Positions 44,182-54,763 of a stretch of 64,000 nt of DNA are shown piece by piece. Under the pieces are notes generated by a model that was given only the letters and a program-made list of their open reading frames with translations, was not told the origin of the DNA and ran no database searches. The stretch lies in the NCBI RefSeq assembly GCF_017355365.1, contig NZ_JADIJR010000006.1, forward strand, positions 1-64,000, given 5' to 3'. The DNA comes from Microbacterium sp. SD291 (GTDB lineage: Bacteria; Actinomycetota; Actinomycetes; Actinomycetales; Microbacteriaceae). A program made the translations under genes and the position numbers. Each line of letters starts with the position of its first letter. Positions within the stretch are counted from its first letter, which is position 1.

Positions 44182-44636
44182 CCGTCTCCGCTCGCCTCGG
44201 GGAGCTCGGCATCGAGCTTCCGGCTGTCGCAGCGCCCGTCGCGGCGTACGTGCCGGCCGTCGTGCACGGCGGTCTCGTCTACACCTCCGGCCAGCTCCCG
44301 TTCGTCGAGGGCGCGCTGCCGGCGATCGGCAAGGTCGGCGCCGAGGTGAGCGCCGAGGATGCCAAGGCTTACGCCCGTACCTGTGCGCTGAACGCTCTCG
44401 CCGCGGCGGCGGACGCCGCAGGAGGCGTCGATCGCATCGCGGGTGTGCTGCGGGTCGGCGGCTTCGTCGCCTCCGCGGCGGCGTTCACCGGCCAGCCAGG
44501 CGTCGTCAACGGCGCCAGCGAGGTGCTGGGGGAGATCTTCGGTGAGGCCGGTCGCCACGCGCGCGCCGCAGTCGGCGTCGCCGAGCTCCCGCTCGGTGCG
44601 CCGGTCGAGGTCGAGGTCACCTTCATCCTCGCCTGA
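44178..44636 (+). CDS. RidA-family protein
   Basis: This 152-residue YjgF/RidA-like protein has VVHGGLVYTSGQLPFVEG, RVGGFVASAAAFTGQPGV and ARAAVGVAELPLGAPVEVE. The Arg of the usual R-xxVxVxxLP motif is in ARAAVG. RidA deaminates reactive imines. This longer subgroup may have another role. Confidence 0.85.
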   Translation: MTVSARLGELGIELPAVAAPVAAYVPAVVHGGLVYTSGQLPFVEGALPAIGKVGAEVSAEDAKAYARTCALNALAAAADAAGGVDRIAGVLRVGGFVASAAAFTGQPGVVNGASEVLGEIFGEAGRHARAAVGVAELPLGAPVEVEVTFILA

Positions 44637-44668
44637 GACCCACCGCGAGACCCCGCTCTACCGCCGAG

Positions 44669-44700
44669 ACCCCGGCCTGCCTGCGAAGGCAGGCCGGGGT
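44669..44700. terminator. strong hairpin terminator
   Basis: ACCCCGGCCTGCCT and its exact reverse complement flank a GCGA loop, followed by TTT. It separates the convergent ridA and acs transcripts. Confidence 0.85.
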
Positions 44701-44728
44701 TTCGGCGTCAGCGGGGGGTCTCGGCGAG

Positions 44729-46696
<1,968 letters not shown>

Positions 46697-46827
46697 CTGC
46701 AGGCGCTCCTTTGCGGCGATGCTGGTCGTGCTGGGCACGGTCGCGAGGGTGCGGCGACCACGTCACGGCGAATCTAGTCCCGGCCACAGACGTCGCATAC
46801 TGCCGAAAGTCGGTATCGAGGCTGGTT

Positions 46828-46855
46828 TTGTCGGGACGGTCGCCTTGCGTACACT
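46828..46855 (+). promoter_or_regulatory. promoter of the candidate 6C RNA
   Basis: TTGTCG (46828-46833) and TACACT (46850-46855) are spaced by 16 bp and would start a transcript near 46862. Confidence 0.55.
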
Positions 46856-46861
46856 CGACGA

Positions 46862-46960
46862 CAGCCGAATTCTCATTCCGGCCTTGGCGCGCCCGATTCC
46901 CCGATCGTGGCGGCGCCGTGGGCGGCATCTCATTCCCCCCGTGAGATGCCGCCCTTCTCT
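46862..46960 (+). ncRNA. 6C-type small RNA (candidate)
   Basis: Between acs and the Tad ATPase gene a promoter is followed by no ORF but by a small hairpin (GCCG...CGGC), a C-rich loop region, and a strong 13-bp terminator hairpin (46920-46954). Its loop holds six C residues. Actinobacterial 6C RNAs have hairpins with C-rich loops. In M. tuberculosis this RNA (B11) lies next to the same Tad-like cluster. The call rests on structure and shared neighbourhood, not a covariance search. Confidence 0.65.
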
Positions 46961-47100
46961 GTGGGAGCGCTCCCCGCATCCGGGTCCCGCTCTGCACTTC
47001 CGTACTGCACGCAGACCGGATCCGCCGAGTTCTCCACACCCCGCGTCCGCGGTCCCGTCCGCCGCGGATCAGGGTCGCTCGGCACGTCTAGCGTCTTGGC

Positions 47101-48114
47101 ATGCCTCAGCCGTTCGTCATCCAGCCACGGAACTCCGCGGCGCCGGCATCGACCGGCGCGTCGAGCGCCGAATCGCCGCTGAGCCTCGACCCGGCTTTCG
47201 GTCCGCTCGCCGAGCACTGCGCCGATGAGGGCGTCACCGACATCTTCGTCAACGGCGCGGCGGGGCTGTTCGTCGACCGAGGCCACGGCACGGAACCCGT
47301 CCCGGAGTGGAGCGCCTCCGAGCGGGAGGTGCGCGATCTCGCGGTGGCCCTGGTCGGCCTCGGCGGCCGGCACCTGGACGATCAGGCGCCGTGCGTCGAT
47401 GTCAGGCTCGACTCCGGCATCCGGGTGCATGCCGTGCTCGCGCCGGTGTCGACCTCCGGAACCGCGCTGTCGATCCGGGTCCCGCGGGTGCGCGCCGCCG
47501 ATCTCGACGCGCTCGCCGCACTCGGCGCGTTCGACGGGCGGCAGCAGACCTGGCTCGAGGGACTCGTCGCCGAGCGCGCGAACATCCTCATCACGGGTGG
47601 CACGGGCACGGGAAAGACGACCCTGCTCTCCGCGCTGCTCTCGGCCGCGTCGCCTGCCGAGCGGATCGTCACGATCGAGGACGTGGCGGAGCTGCGTCCT
47701 CGTCATCCGCACCATGTGGCGCTCGAGGCCAGGCAGGCCAACCTGGAGGGCGCCGGCGGGATCAGCCTGGCGAGGCTCGTGCGCGAATCGCTGCGGATGC
47801 GACCTGACCGGCTCGTGGTCGGGGAGTGCCGCGGGGAGGAGGTCCGCGAGCTGCTGACCGCGCTGAACACCGGGCACGACGGCGGCGCAGGCACCCTGCA
47901 CGCCAGTGGGCTGCGCGACGTCCCCGCTCGGATGGAGGCGCTGGGCGCTCTCGCCGGGATGGACGCCACCGCGCTCGCACGACAGGTCGTCAGCGCGTTC
48001 ACGATCGTCCTGCATCTCGACAGGGAGCCCGGCGGGCGCAGGCGCATCGCGCAGGCCGGGGCGTTCTCCCTGGCCGGCGACAGGCTCGGCATCGAGGAGG
48101 TGCAGCCGTGGTGA
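47101..48114 (+). CDS. Tad/type II secretion ATPase
   Basis: This 337-residue TadA/CpaF-type ATPase would drive pilus or pseudopilus assembly. Walker A is GGTGTGKTTLLSALL near residue 165. The Asp box TIEDVAEL, the His box, and Walker B-like LRMRPDRLVVGECRGEE follow. TAGCGT (47089-47094) is 6 nt before the ATG, so it is probably leaderless. It heads a five-gene cluster equivalent to Rv3659c-Rv3654c. Confidence 0.9.
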   Translation: MPQPFVIQPRNSAAPASTGASSAESPLSLDPAFGPLAEHCADEGVTDIFVNGAAGLFVDRGHGTEPVPEWSASEREVRDLAVALVGLGGRHLDDQAPCVDVRLDSGIRVHAVLAPVSTSGTALSIRVPRVRAADLDALAALGAFDGRQQTWLEGLVAERANILITGGTGTGKTTLLSALLSAASPAERIVTIEDVAELRPRHPHHVALEARQANLEGAGGISLARLVRESLRMRPDRLVVGECRGEEVRELLTALNTGHDGGAGTLHASGLRDVPARMEALGALAGMDATALARQVVSAFTIVLHLDREPGGRRRIAQAGAFSLAGDRLGIEEVQPW

Positions 48115-49004
48115 CAGTCCGCAAGAGGGCGGCGCCGGACAGCGGAGCGGATGCCGCGACCTCGGTGCAGACGCTGGCGGTGCTGCTGCAGGCCGGTGCG
48201 GTCCCTCTCGTCGCGTGGCGGTATCTCGCCGACACGGGCGATGTGCACGCCGCGGCGGTCGTCGCCCGCGTCGAGAACGGCACCCCGCTGCTCGCCGCGA
48301 TCGAAGAGGAGGGCGGGGCATGGCTGGACCTCGCCGCATCGTGGGAGATCGCCACGACGGTCGGGGCGCCTCTGGCGGAGGTGCTGCGGATGATCGCCGG
48401 GACGCTGCGCGATGCGGCATCCGCAGCCGACGACGTGCGCATCGCGCTCGCCGAACCCGCCGGGACCGCGCGACTGCTGCTCTGGATGCCGTTCGCCGGG
48501 CTGCTGCTGGGGTTCGCACTCGGATTCGACACGATCGGGGTGATCTTCGGAAACCCGATCGGCTCCGCCTGCGTCGTCGCGGGCCTGCTCCTCGTGTTCG
48601 CAGCGCGACTGTGGACCACGCGCCTGCTGGATCGGGCGAGGCCCGCCCCCGGCACCCCGGGGATGCAGGCGGAGCTCGTCGCGGTGGCGCTCGCCGGGGG
48701 AGCCTCCGTCGAGCGCGCGCTCCGTCTCGTCGCCGAGAGTCCCGCATCGCGGAACGGCACGGAGGAGCGCGTGCGCACCGTGCTGGAGCTCTCGCGCGCC
48801 GCAGGCGTCCCGGCCGGTGAGCTGCTGCGCGCGGCGGCCGCGCAGGACCGCCACGCGGCGAGGATCGACGGCCGGCTGCGAGCGGCGAAGCTCTCGACGC
48901 GACTCCTGATCCCTCTGGGCGTCTGCACGCTCCCCGCCTTCCTGCTGCTCGGCGTCGCGCCGCTGCTGTTGAGCGTGCTCGCCTCGACGCCCCTGCCGAT
49001 GTGA
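48111..49004 (+). CDS. fused, shortened TadB/TadC-like membrane protein
   Basis: This 297-residue protein starts at a GTG overlapping the ATPase stop (GTGA). It shows two T2SSF-like halves. The first (about residues 15-160) has VLLQAGAVPLVAWRYL and two membrane helices. The second has VAVALAGGASVERALRLV and two C-terminal helices. Most Tad loci have two separate genes here, so this looks like a fused or reduced platform protein. Confidence 0.75.
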   Translation: MTVRKRAAPDSGADAATSVQTLAVLLQAGAVPLVAWRYLADTGDVHAAAVVARVENGTPLLAAIEEEGGAWLDLAASWEIATTVGAPLAEVLRMIAGTLRDAASAADDVRIALAEPAGTARLLLWMPFAGLLLGFALGFDTIGVIFGNPIGSACVVAGLLLVFAARLWTTRLLDRARPAPGTPGMQAELVAVALAGGASVERALRLVAESPASRNGTEERVRTVLELSRAAGVPAGELLRAAAAQDRHAARIDGRLRAAKLSTRLLIPLGVCTLPAFLLLGVAPLLLSVLASTPLPM

Positions 49005-49071
49005 CGTCGAACCCAGAACCATCGGACCCAGACCATCGGATGCGCCGCATCCACAGAGAAAGAAGGAACAC

Positions 49072-49269
49072 ATGGACACCATCCCCACCGTCAGCCGCCG
49101 CCGCGCGGCCGAGCTGTTCGGCGACGACAGCGGCGCCGCCACGGCCGAGTACGCGATCACGACGATGGCCGCGGTGGCATTCGCCGGCCTGCTGGTCGTG
49201 ATCATGAGATCCGACGAGGTCCGCGGCATCCTCACCGACCTCGTCCGCCGGGCGCTCACGGTGTCGTGA
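49072..49269 (+). CDS. DUF4244 protein, Flp-pilin-like
   Basis: This 65-residue protein has the pilin-like sequence DDSGAATAEYAITTMAAVAFAGLLVVIM. The Glu after the small-residue stretch and one hydrophobic helix are typical of Flp pilins. AAGGA precedes the ATG. It is the likely filament subunit of this cluster. Confidence 0.8.
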   Translation: MDTIPTVSRRRAAELFGDDSGAATAEYAITTMAAVAFAGLLVVIMRSDEVRGILTDLVRRALTVS

Positions 49270-49625
49270 TGCGCGACGTCCCGCGAGCGCGAGGCGACGG
49301 GGAGCGCGGATCGGTCGCCGCCGAGCTCGCTCTCGCCCTGCCCGCAGTCCTGCTGGCGCTGCTCCTCGGTGCCGGCGCGCTGGGTGCGGCCGCCAGGCAG
49401 GTGTCGCTGCAGGATGCCGCGGCGGACGCCGCCCGCCTCCTCGGCCGAGGCGAGGGAGCGGGCGCGGCCGCGCAGGCCGTGAGCGCTGCGGTCCCCGGGG
49501 CCGACATGTCCAGCGGCGGCTCCGATGGCATGGTGTGCGTGACCGCGCGCGCCGAGGTGTCGATCGGAAGCCTGATGCGGATACCACTGCAGGCATCGAG
49601 CTGCGCCCTGGACGGCGGTCGCTGA
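49269..49625 (+). CDS. TadE-like pseudopilin
   Basis: This 118-residue protein has GERGSVAAELALALPAVLLALLLGAG near its N-terminus, the TadE-like signal and helix. Two Cys near the C-terminus could form a disulfide. The ATG shares a base with the previous stop (TGATG). Confidence 0.8.
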   Translation: MRDVPRARGDGERGSVAAELALALPAVLLALLLGAGALGAAARQVSLQDAAADAARLLGRGEGAGAAAQAVSAAVPGADMSSGGSDGMVCVTARAEVSIGSLMRIPLQASSCALDGGR

Positions 49626-49954
49626 TGGCAGGCTCCGCGCTCGCCGCCGGCGTGCTGACGGTCGCCGCGGCGCTGTCCCTCGGGCTCGCGGCGGCCGGAG
49701 GAGCGGCGGTCACCGCCCAGCGCGCGGCGGGAGCAGCGGATGCCGCGGCGCTCGCCGCGGCCGATGCCGCGAGCGGCGCCGTCCCCTCGGCTGACGGGCC
49801 GTGCGTGCTCGCTGCGCGGGTCGCCGCGGCATCCGGCGCCACGCTCACCGGCTGCTCGCTCGAGGACTTCGTGGCGACCGTCCAGGTCGAGGCGGCGTAC
49901 GCTGGACTCGCCGCCGTCTCCCGAGCCCGTGCCGGGCCACCCGACGAGAGATGA
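49625..49954 (+). CDS. Tad-locus TadE/G-like small protein (Rv3654c type)
   Basis: This 109-residue Ala-rich protein has an N-terminal hydrophobic helix (GSALAAGVLTVAAALSLGLAAAGGAAVT) and the motif [18 protein letters not shown]. This matches the secretion-associated TadE-like proteins at the end of such clusters. The ATG at 49625 overlaps the upstream stop (TGATG). Confidence 0.75.
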   Translation: MAGSALAAGVLTVAAALSLGLAAAGGAAVTAQRAAGAADAAALAAADAASGAVPSADGPCVLAARVAAASGATLTGCSLEDFVATVQVEAAYAGLAAVSRARAGPPDER

Positions 49955-50000
49955 CCGCGGCACGAGGCACGACCCGGCGTACGAGCCGGGCGATCACTGT

Positions 50001-50030
50001 GACCAACCCCTCACGGTGGTGTGTATGGTG
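50001..50030 (+). promoter_or_regulatory. topA promoter candidate
   Basis: TGACCA (50001-50006) and TATGGT (50025-50030) are spaced by 18 bp. They predict a short leader holding GAAAGGA before the TTG start. Confidence 0.4.
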
Positions 50031-50053
50031 TGCTTCGAAGAAAGGACGCTCCC

Positions 50054-52894
50054 TTGGCTGAAGGCAAGAAGCTCGTCATCGTCGAGTCCCCGACGAAGAT
50101 GCGGTCGATTCAGGGATACCTCGGCGACGGCTACGAGGTGCTCAGCTCCGTCGGCCACATCCGCGATCTCGCCGACAAGAAGGACATCCCCGCCGCGGAC
50201 AAGGAGGCCTACGGCAAGTACTCGATCGACGTCGACAACGACTTCGATCCCTACTACGTGGTGTCCGACCGCAAGACCAAGACGGTCGCCGAACTCAAGC
50301 GCGCGCTGAAGTACGCCGACGAGCTCCTGCTCGCCACCGATGAGGACCGCGAGGGCGAGGCGATCGCCTGGCACCTGCTGGAGACGCTGAAGCCCAAGGT
50401 CCCGGTCAAGCGCATGGTCTTCCATGAGATCACCAAGGATGCGATCCAGGCCGCTGTCGGCAACACCCGCGAGCTCGACACCGCGCTCGTCGACGCGCAG
50501 GAGACCCGCCGCATCCTCGACCGCCTGTACGGCTGGGACGTCTCGCCCGTGCTCTGGTACAAGGTGAAGACCGGCCTGTCCGCCGGACGCGTGCAGTCCG
50601 CCGCGACCCGCATGATCGTGGAGCGCGAGCGCGAGCGCATGGCGTTCGTGTCCGCCGAGTACTGGGACGTCGAGGCGCTCGCCTCGTCGGCCTCCGGCTT
50701 CAAGGTCCGCCTCGTGCGCGTCGACGGCGGCCAGCTCGCCCGCGGCACCGACTTCGACGACGCAGGAAAGCTGAAGAAGGCCGTCGTCATCCTCGACGAG
50801 GCGAAGGCCGCGGCGCTCGCCGCAGCGGTCGACACCGCGGGCACCGGCACGGTCACCAAGGTCGAGGCGAAGCCCGGCACCCGCAGCCCCTACGCGCCGT
50901 TCACCACCTCCACCATGCAGCAGGAGGCCGGACGCAAGCTCTCGATGAGCGCCAAGCAGGCGATGAGCGTCGCCCAGCGCCTCTACGAGAAGGGGTACAT
51001 CACCTATATGCGAACCGACTCCCAGGCGCTGAGCACCCAGGCGGTGCAGGCGGCGCGGAGTCAGGCGGTCGCGCTCTACGGCGACACCGCGGTGCCGCTG
51101 AAGCCGCGCGTCTACAAGTCCAAGAGCAAGAACGCCCAGGAGGCGCACGAGGCCATCCGCCCGTCGGGGGAGAGCTTCCGGACCCCGGCATCCGTCTCCT
51201 CCCAGCTCGACCGTGAGGAACTGCGCCTCTACGACCTGATCTGGAAGCGCACCGTCGCGAGCCAGATGGCCGATGCGAAGTACGAGACCACGACCGTCAC
51301 CATCGCCGTCGACGCCGCCGGCCAGAACGCCGAGTTCACGGCATCCGGAACCGTGTACACCTTCAAGGGGTTCCTCGAGGCCTACGAAGAGGGACGCGAC
51401 GAGAAGCGGGGCGACAAGGACGCCGACGAGAACCAGTCCCTCCCCGCCGTCGCCGTGGGCGACGAGCTGGGCATGTCGGATGCCGAGGCGAAGGGTCACC
51501 GCACCACCCCGAAGCCCCGCTTCACGGAGGCGTCGCTGGTCAAGGCGCTCGAGGAGCACGGCATCGGCCGTCCCTCGACCTTCGCCAGCATCATCGGCAC
51601 CGTGATCGACCGCGGCTACGCGACCAAGCGCGGGCAGGCGCTCGTGCCGACCTGGCTCGCGTTCAGCGTCGTGCGGCTGCTCGAGGAGCACTTCGCGGCC
51701 CTCATCGACTACGACTTCACGGCCGCGCTCGAGGACGACCTCGACGCGATCGCCCGTGGCGAGCAGAAGCGCGTCGAATGGCTGCGCTCGTTCTATTACG
51801 GCTCCGATAAGCAGGTCGGACTCCGTCAGGTGGTCGACAACCTCGGTGAGATCGACGCACGGGCGCTCAACTCGACCCGCATCACCGACACGGCGACGCT
51901 CCGCTTCGGCAAGTACGGTCCGTACCTCGAGGTCGCGAACCCCGAGGCGCCGGACGAGAAGCCCCGCATCGTCAACGTTCCGGAGGAGCTCGCGCCGGAC
52001 GAGCTGACGGAGGCCAAGGCGCAGGAGCTCATCGATGCTCCGGTCGCCGGTGACCGTGTTCTCGGCGAGAACCCCGAGAACGGCAAGATCGTCGTCGTCA
52101 GGGACGGCCGATTCGGTCCCTACGTGCAGGAGAACGATCCTGTCTCCGATGACGCGGCGGTCGACGAGGCGACCGGCGAGGTGGTCGAGGCTCCCAAGCC
52201 GAAGCGGGGAGCGAAGAAGGAGGCGGCACCGAAGCCTCGGACGGCGTCGCTGTTCCGCTCGATGTCGGTCGACACGATCGATCTCGACACGGCGCTGCAG
52301 CTGCTCAGCCTCCCCCGTGTCGTCGGCGCCGACCCCGAGTCCGGCGAGGAGATCACCGCCCAGAACGGCCGGTTCGGTCCCTACCTGAAGAAGGGTGCGG
52401 ACTCGCGGTCGCTCGAAGGCGAATCGCAGATCTTCGACGTCACCCTCGAGCAGGCGCTCGAGATCTACGCGCAGCCGAAGTACGGCGCCCGCCGTGCCTC
52501 CAGCGCGCTCGCCGAGTTCGAGGCCGACCCGGTGAGCGGCAAGCCGATCCGCATCCGCGACGGCCGCTTCGGCGCCTACGTCACCGACGGCGAGACCAAC
52601 GTGACGATCCCGCGCGGCCAGCAGGTCGATGACATCACGTTCGAGATCGCCGTGCAGATGCTCGCCGACAAGCGTGCTAAGGGCCCGGCCCCCAAGCGCG
52701 GATCCCGCACGACGGCGGCGAAGAAGCCCGCAGCCAAGAAGGCACCGGCCAAGAAGCCTGCCGCGAAGAAGCCTGCCGCGAAGAAGACGGCGTCTTCGGC
52801 GACGGATGCCGAGAAGGCGGCAGCACGATCCGCCGCGGCGAAGAAGGCGGCAGCGACGCGAGCGGCGAACGCGGCTCGCAAGGCGAGTTCGTGA
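50054..52894 (+). CDS. topA: DNA topoisomerase I
   Basis: This 946-residue type IA topoisomerase relaxes negative supercoils. The Toprim domain has VIVESPTKMRSIQGYL and TDEDREGEAIAWHL. The catalytic Tyr lies in GYITYMRTDSQAL near residue 318. Several C-terminal repeat domains (NGRFGPYLKKG) follow. A Lys/Ala tail with KKPAAKKAPAKK repeats replaces zinc fingers, as is usual in actinobacteria. I chose the TTG at 50054, with AAAGGA upstream, rather than the GTG at 50021. Confidence 0.95.
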   Translation: MAEGKKLVIVESPTKMRSIQGYLGDGYEVLSSVGHIRDLADKKDIPAADKEAYGKYSIDVDNDFDPYYVVSDRKTKTVAELKRALKYADELLLATDEDREGEAIAWHLLETLKPKVPVKRMVFHEITKDAIQAAVGNTRELDTALVDAQETRRILDRLYGWDVSPVLWYKVKTGLSAGRVQSAATRMIVERERERMAFVSAEYWDVEALASSASGFKVRLVRVDGGQLARGTDFDDAGKLKKAVVILDEAKAAALAAAVDTAGTGTVTKVEAKPGTRSPYAPFTTSTMQQEAGRKLSMSAKQAMSVAQRLYEKGYITYMRTDSQALSTQAVQAARSQAVALYGDTAVPLKPRVYKSKSKNAQEAHEAIRPSGESFRTPASVSSQLDREELRLYDLIWKRTVASQMADAKYETTTVTIAVDAAGQNAEFTASGTVYTFKGFLEAYEEGRDEKRGDKDADENQSLPAVAVGDELGMSDAEAKGHRTTPKPRFTEASLVKALEEHGIGRPSTFASIIGTVIDRGYATKRGQALVPTWLAFSVVRLLEEHFAALIDYDFTAALEDDLDAIARGEQKRVEWLRSFYYGSDKQVGLRQVVDNLGEIDARALNSTRITDTATLRFGKYGPYLEVANPEAPDEKPRIVNVPEELAPDELTEAKAQELIDAPVAGDRVLGENPENGKIVVVRDGRFGPYVQENDPVSDDAAVDEATGEVVEAPKPKRGAKKEAAPKPRTASLFRSMSVDTIDLDTALQLLSLPRVVGADPESGEEITAQNGRFGPYLKKGADSRSLEGESQIFDVTLEQALEIYAQPKYGARRASSALAEFEADPVSGKPIRIRDGRFGAYVTDGETNVTIPRGQQVDDITFEIAVQMLADKRAKGPAPKRGSRTTAAKKPAAKKAPAKKPAAKKPAAKKTASSATDAEKAAARSAAAKKAAATRAANAARKASS

Positions 52895-53523
52895 CCGCAG
52901 GTTCCGGCGTGTGGATCACGCTCGAGGGCGGAGACGGCTCCGGAAAGACCACGCAGGCGAACCTGCTCGCCGACTGGCTGACGGCCGGCGGACAGACCGT
53001 GGTGAGCACTCGCGAGCCCGGCGGCTCGGAGGTCGGCCAGCTCATCCGCGACATCGTGCTGCACCACCGAGGGGACATCGCGCCCCGCGCGGAAGCGCTC
53101 CTGTACGCAGCCGACCGTGCGCATCATGTCGCCACGGTGGTCAGGCCCGCACTGCAGCGGGGCGAGGTCGTGCTGCAGGACCGGTACCTCGACTCCTCCG
53201 TCGCTTACCAGGGGGCGGGCCGCGTGTTGGACGGCACCGAGATCCGCGACCTGTCGCTGTGGGCCGCGGAGGGTGCGCTGCCCGATCTCACGCTGCTTCT
53301 CGACCTCGACCCCGAGGCGGCGAGGGATCGACTGGACTCGGACGACAAGCCGTTCGACCGGCTCGAAGCCGAGAAGACCGACTTCCACGCGCGGGTGCGC
53401 GACGCGTACCTCGAACTCGCGGCGGCCGAGCCCGAGCGGTTCCTGGTGCTCGACGCCGCGGCATCCGCCGAGAGCATCGCCGCGCAGATCCGCGCCCGCG
53501 TCGAGACGCTGCTCGCGCAATAG
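52891..53523 (+). CDS. tmk: thymidylate kinase
   Basis: This 210-residue enzyme phosphorylates dTMP. P-loop is EGGDGSGKTTQANLL, the DRX motif is QDRYLDSSVAYQGAGR, and TREPGGSEVGQLIR is present. The GTG start overlaps the topA stop (GTGA). With tdk elsewhere in the window it supplies dTTP. Confidence 0.96.
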   Translation: MTAGSGVWITLEGGDGSGKTTQANLLADWLTAGGQTVVSTREPGGSEVGQLIRDIVLHHRGDIAPRAEALLYAADRAHHVATVVRPALQRGEVVLQDRYLDSSVAYQGAGRVLDGTEIRDLSLWAAEGALPDLTLLLDLDPEAARDRLDSDDKPFDRLEAEKTDFHARVRDAYLELAAAEPERFLVLDAAASAESIAAQIRARVETLLAQ

Positions 53524-53590
53524 CGCAGGCTCCCGTCCCGTGACGCCCGACGCGCGGGTCGGCGTCGGTCGTGCAGGTTACGCTGAATGC

Positions 53591-54763
53591 ATGCCCCACA
53601 TCGACGACGCCCCGACCGTCGCGGCGGAGTTCCCGTGGGGCGACGTGTGGGGGCAGGATGCCGCGGTCCAGACGCTGCGCGCCGCCGCCTCAGACCCGGC
53701 CGCCCTGTCGCACGCCTGGCTGATCACCGGTCCTCCTGGCTCTGGCCGGTCGACGCTGGCCTACGCCTTCGCGGCAGCCCTCATCGCAGATCATCCCGAT
53801 GACGAGGCGACCATGCGTCAGGTGCTCGCCCGCACCCACCCCGACGTCACGGCGCTGCGCACCGACAAGGTGATCATCACGATCGCCGAGGCGCGCGCCC
53901 TCGTCGAGCGCTCCTACTTCGCCCCCTCCGCCGGCCGCTACCGGGTGATCGTCGTGGAGGATGCCGACCGCATGGTCGAGCGCACCTCCAACGTCCTGCT
54001 GAAGGCGCTCGAGGAGCCGCCGGAGCGGACGGTGTGGCTGCTCTGCGCGCCGAGCGAGGCCGACCTGCTGCCGACGATCCGCTCCCGCGTGCGCTCCCTG
54101 CGTCTGCGCGAGCCCGACGTCGCCGACGTCGCACGGCTGATCTCGCGGCGCACCGGCGTGGACGAGAGCGTCGCCGAGCAGGCCGCGCGGCATGCGCAGC
54201 GTCACATCGGAATGGCGCAGCGGCTCGCGACCGACGACTCGGCACGCCGCCGGCGCGAGGAGACCCTCCGCTCGGTGCTCGGCGTCCGCGGTGTCGGAGA
54301 CGCCGTCGATGTCGCAGGCCGCATCATCCAGGCCGCGACAGAGGATGCGAAGGCGCTCACAGCCGAACGCGACGCGACCGAGCGCGCCTCGCTGCTGCAC
54401 ACGATCGGCATCGCCGAGGGGCAGGCTGTGCCGCCCGCGCTGCGCGCGCAGATGTCCGCGCTGGAGGACGACCAGAAGAAGCGGGCCACCCGCAGCCTCC
54501 GAGACGGCATCGATCGCGTGCTGACCGATCTGCAGTCGCTGTTCCGCGACGTCGTGATGCTGCAGTTCGGCCGGGGCGAGGAGCTGATCAACCGCGAGCT
54601 GCACGCCGAACTGAGCGATCTGGCGTCGGCCTGGTCGCAGACACGTACCCTTGTCGTACTTGACCACCTTGCCGAGACACGCAAGTCGCTGGAGCGAAAC
54701 GTCGCACCGCTGCTCGCCCTGGAGAGCTTGCTCGTGACAGTCACGAGCGGGAGGACACCGTGA
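53591..54763 (+). CDS. holB: DNA polymerase III subunit delta'
   Basis: This 390-residue clamp-loader subunit has a degenerate P-loop (GPPGSGRST, Arg in place of Lys), VVEDADRM, LLKALEEPPERT and the SRC-type IRSRVRSLRLRE. No zinc Cys cluster is present. A loss of ATPase function is normal for delta'. TACGCT (53579-53584) is 6 nt before the ATG, so it is probably leaderless. It overlaps the next gene by four bases. Confidence 0.92.
   Translation: MPHIDDAPTVAAEFPWGDVWGQDAAVQTLRAAASDPAALSHAWLITGPPGSGRSTLAYAFAAALIADHPDDEATMRQVLARTHPDVTALRTDKVIITIAEARALVERSYFAPSAGRYRVIVVEDADRMVERTSNVLLKALEEPPERTVWLLCAPSEADLLPTIRSRVRSLRLREPDVADVARLISRRTGVDESVAEQAARHAQRHIGMAQRLATDDSARRRREETLRSVLGVRGVGDAVDVAGRIIQAATEDAKALTAERDATERASLLHTIGIAEGQAVPPALRAQMSALEDDQKKRATRSLRDGIDRVLTDLQSLFRDVVMLQFGRGEELINRELHAELSDLASAWSQTRTLVVLDHLAETRKSLERNVAPLLALESLLVTVTSGRTP

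Noticed and set aside
46930..49848. 972-residue ORF antisense to the Tad genes
   Set aside because: Composition is Arg/Pro/Ala-rich without domains, and it opposes six clearly coding genes.
53690..54667. 325-residue ORF antisense to holB
   Set aside because: It is a mirror frame without domains; holB has clear clamp-loader motifs.
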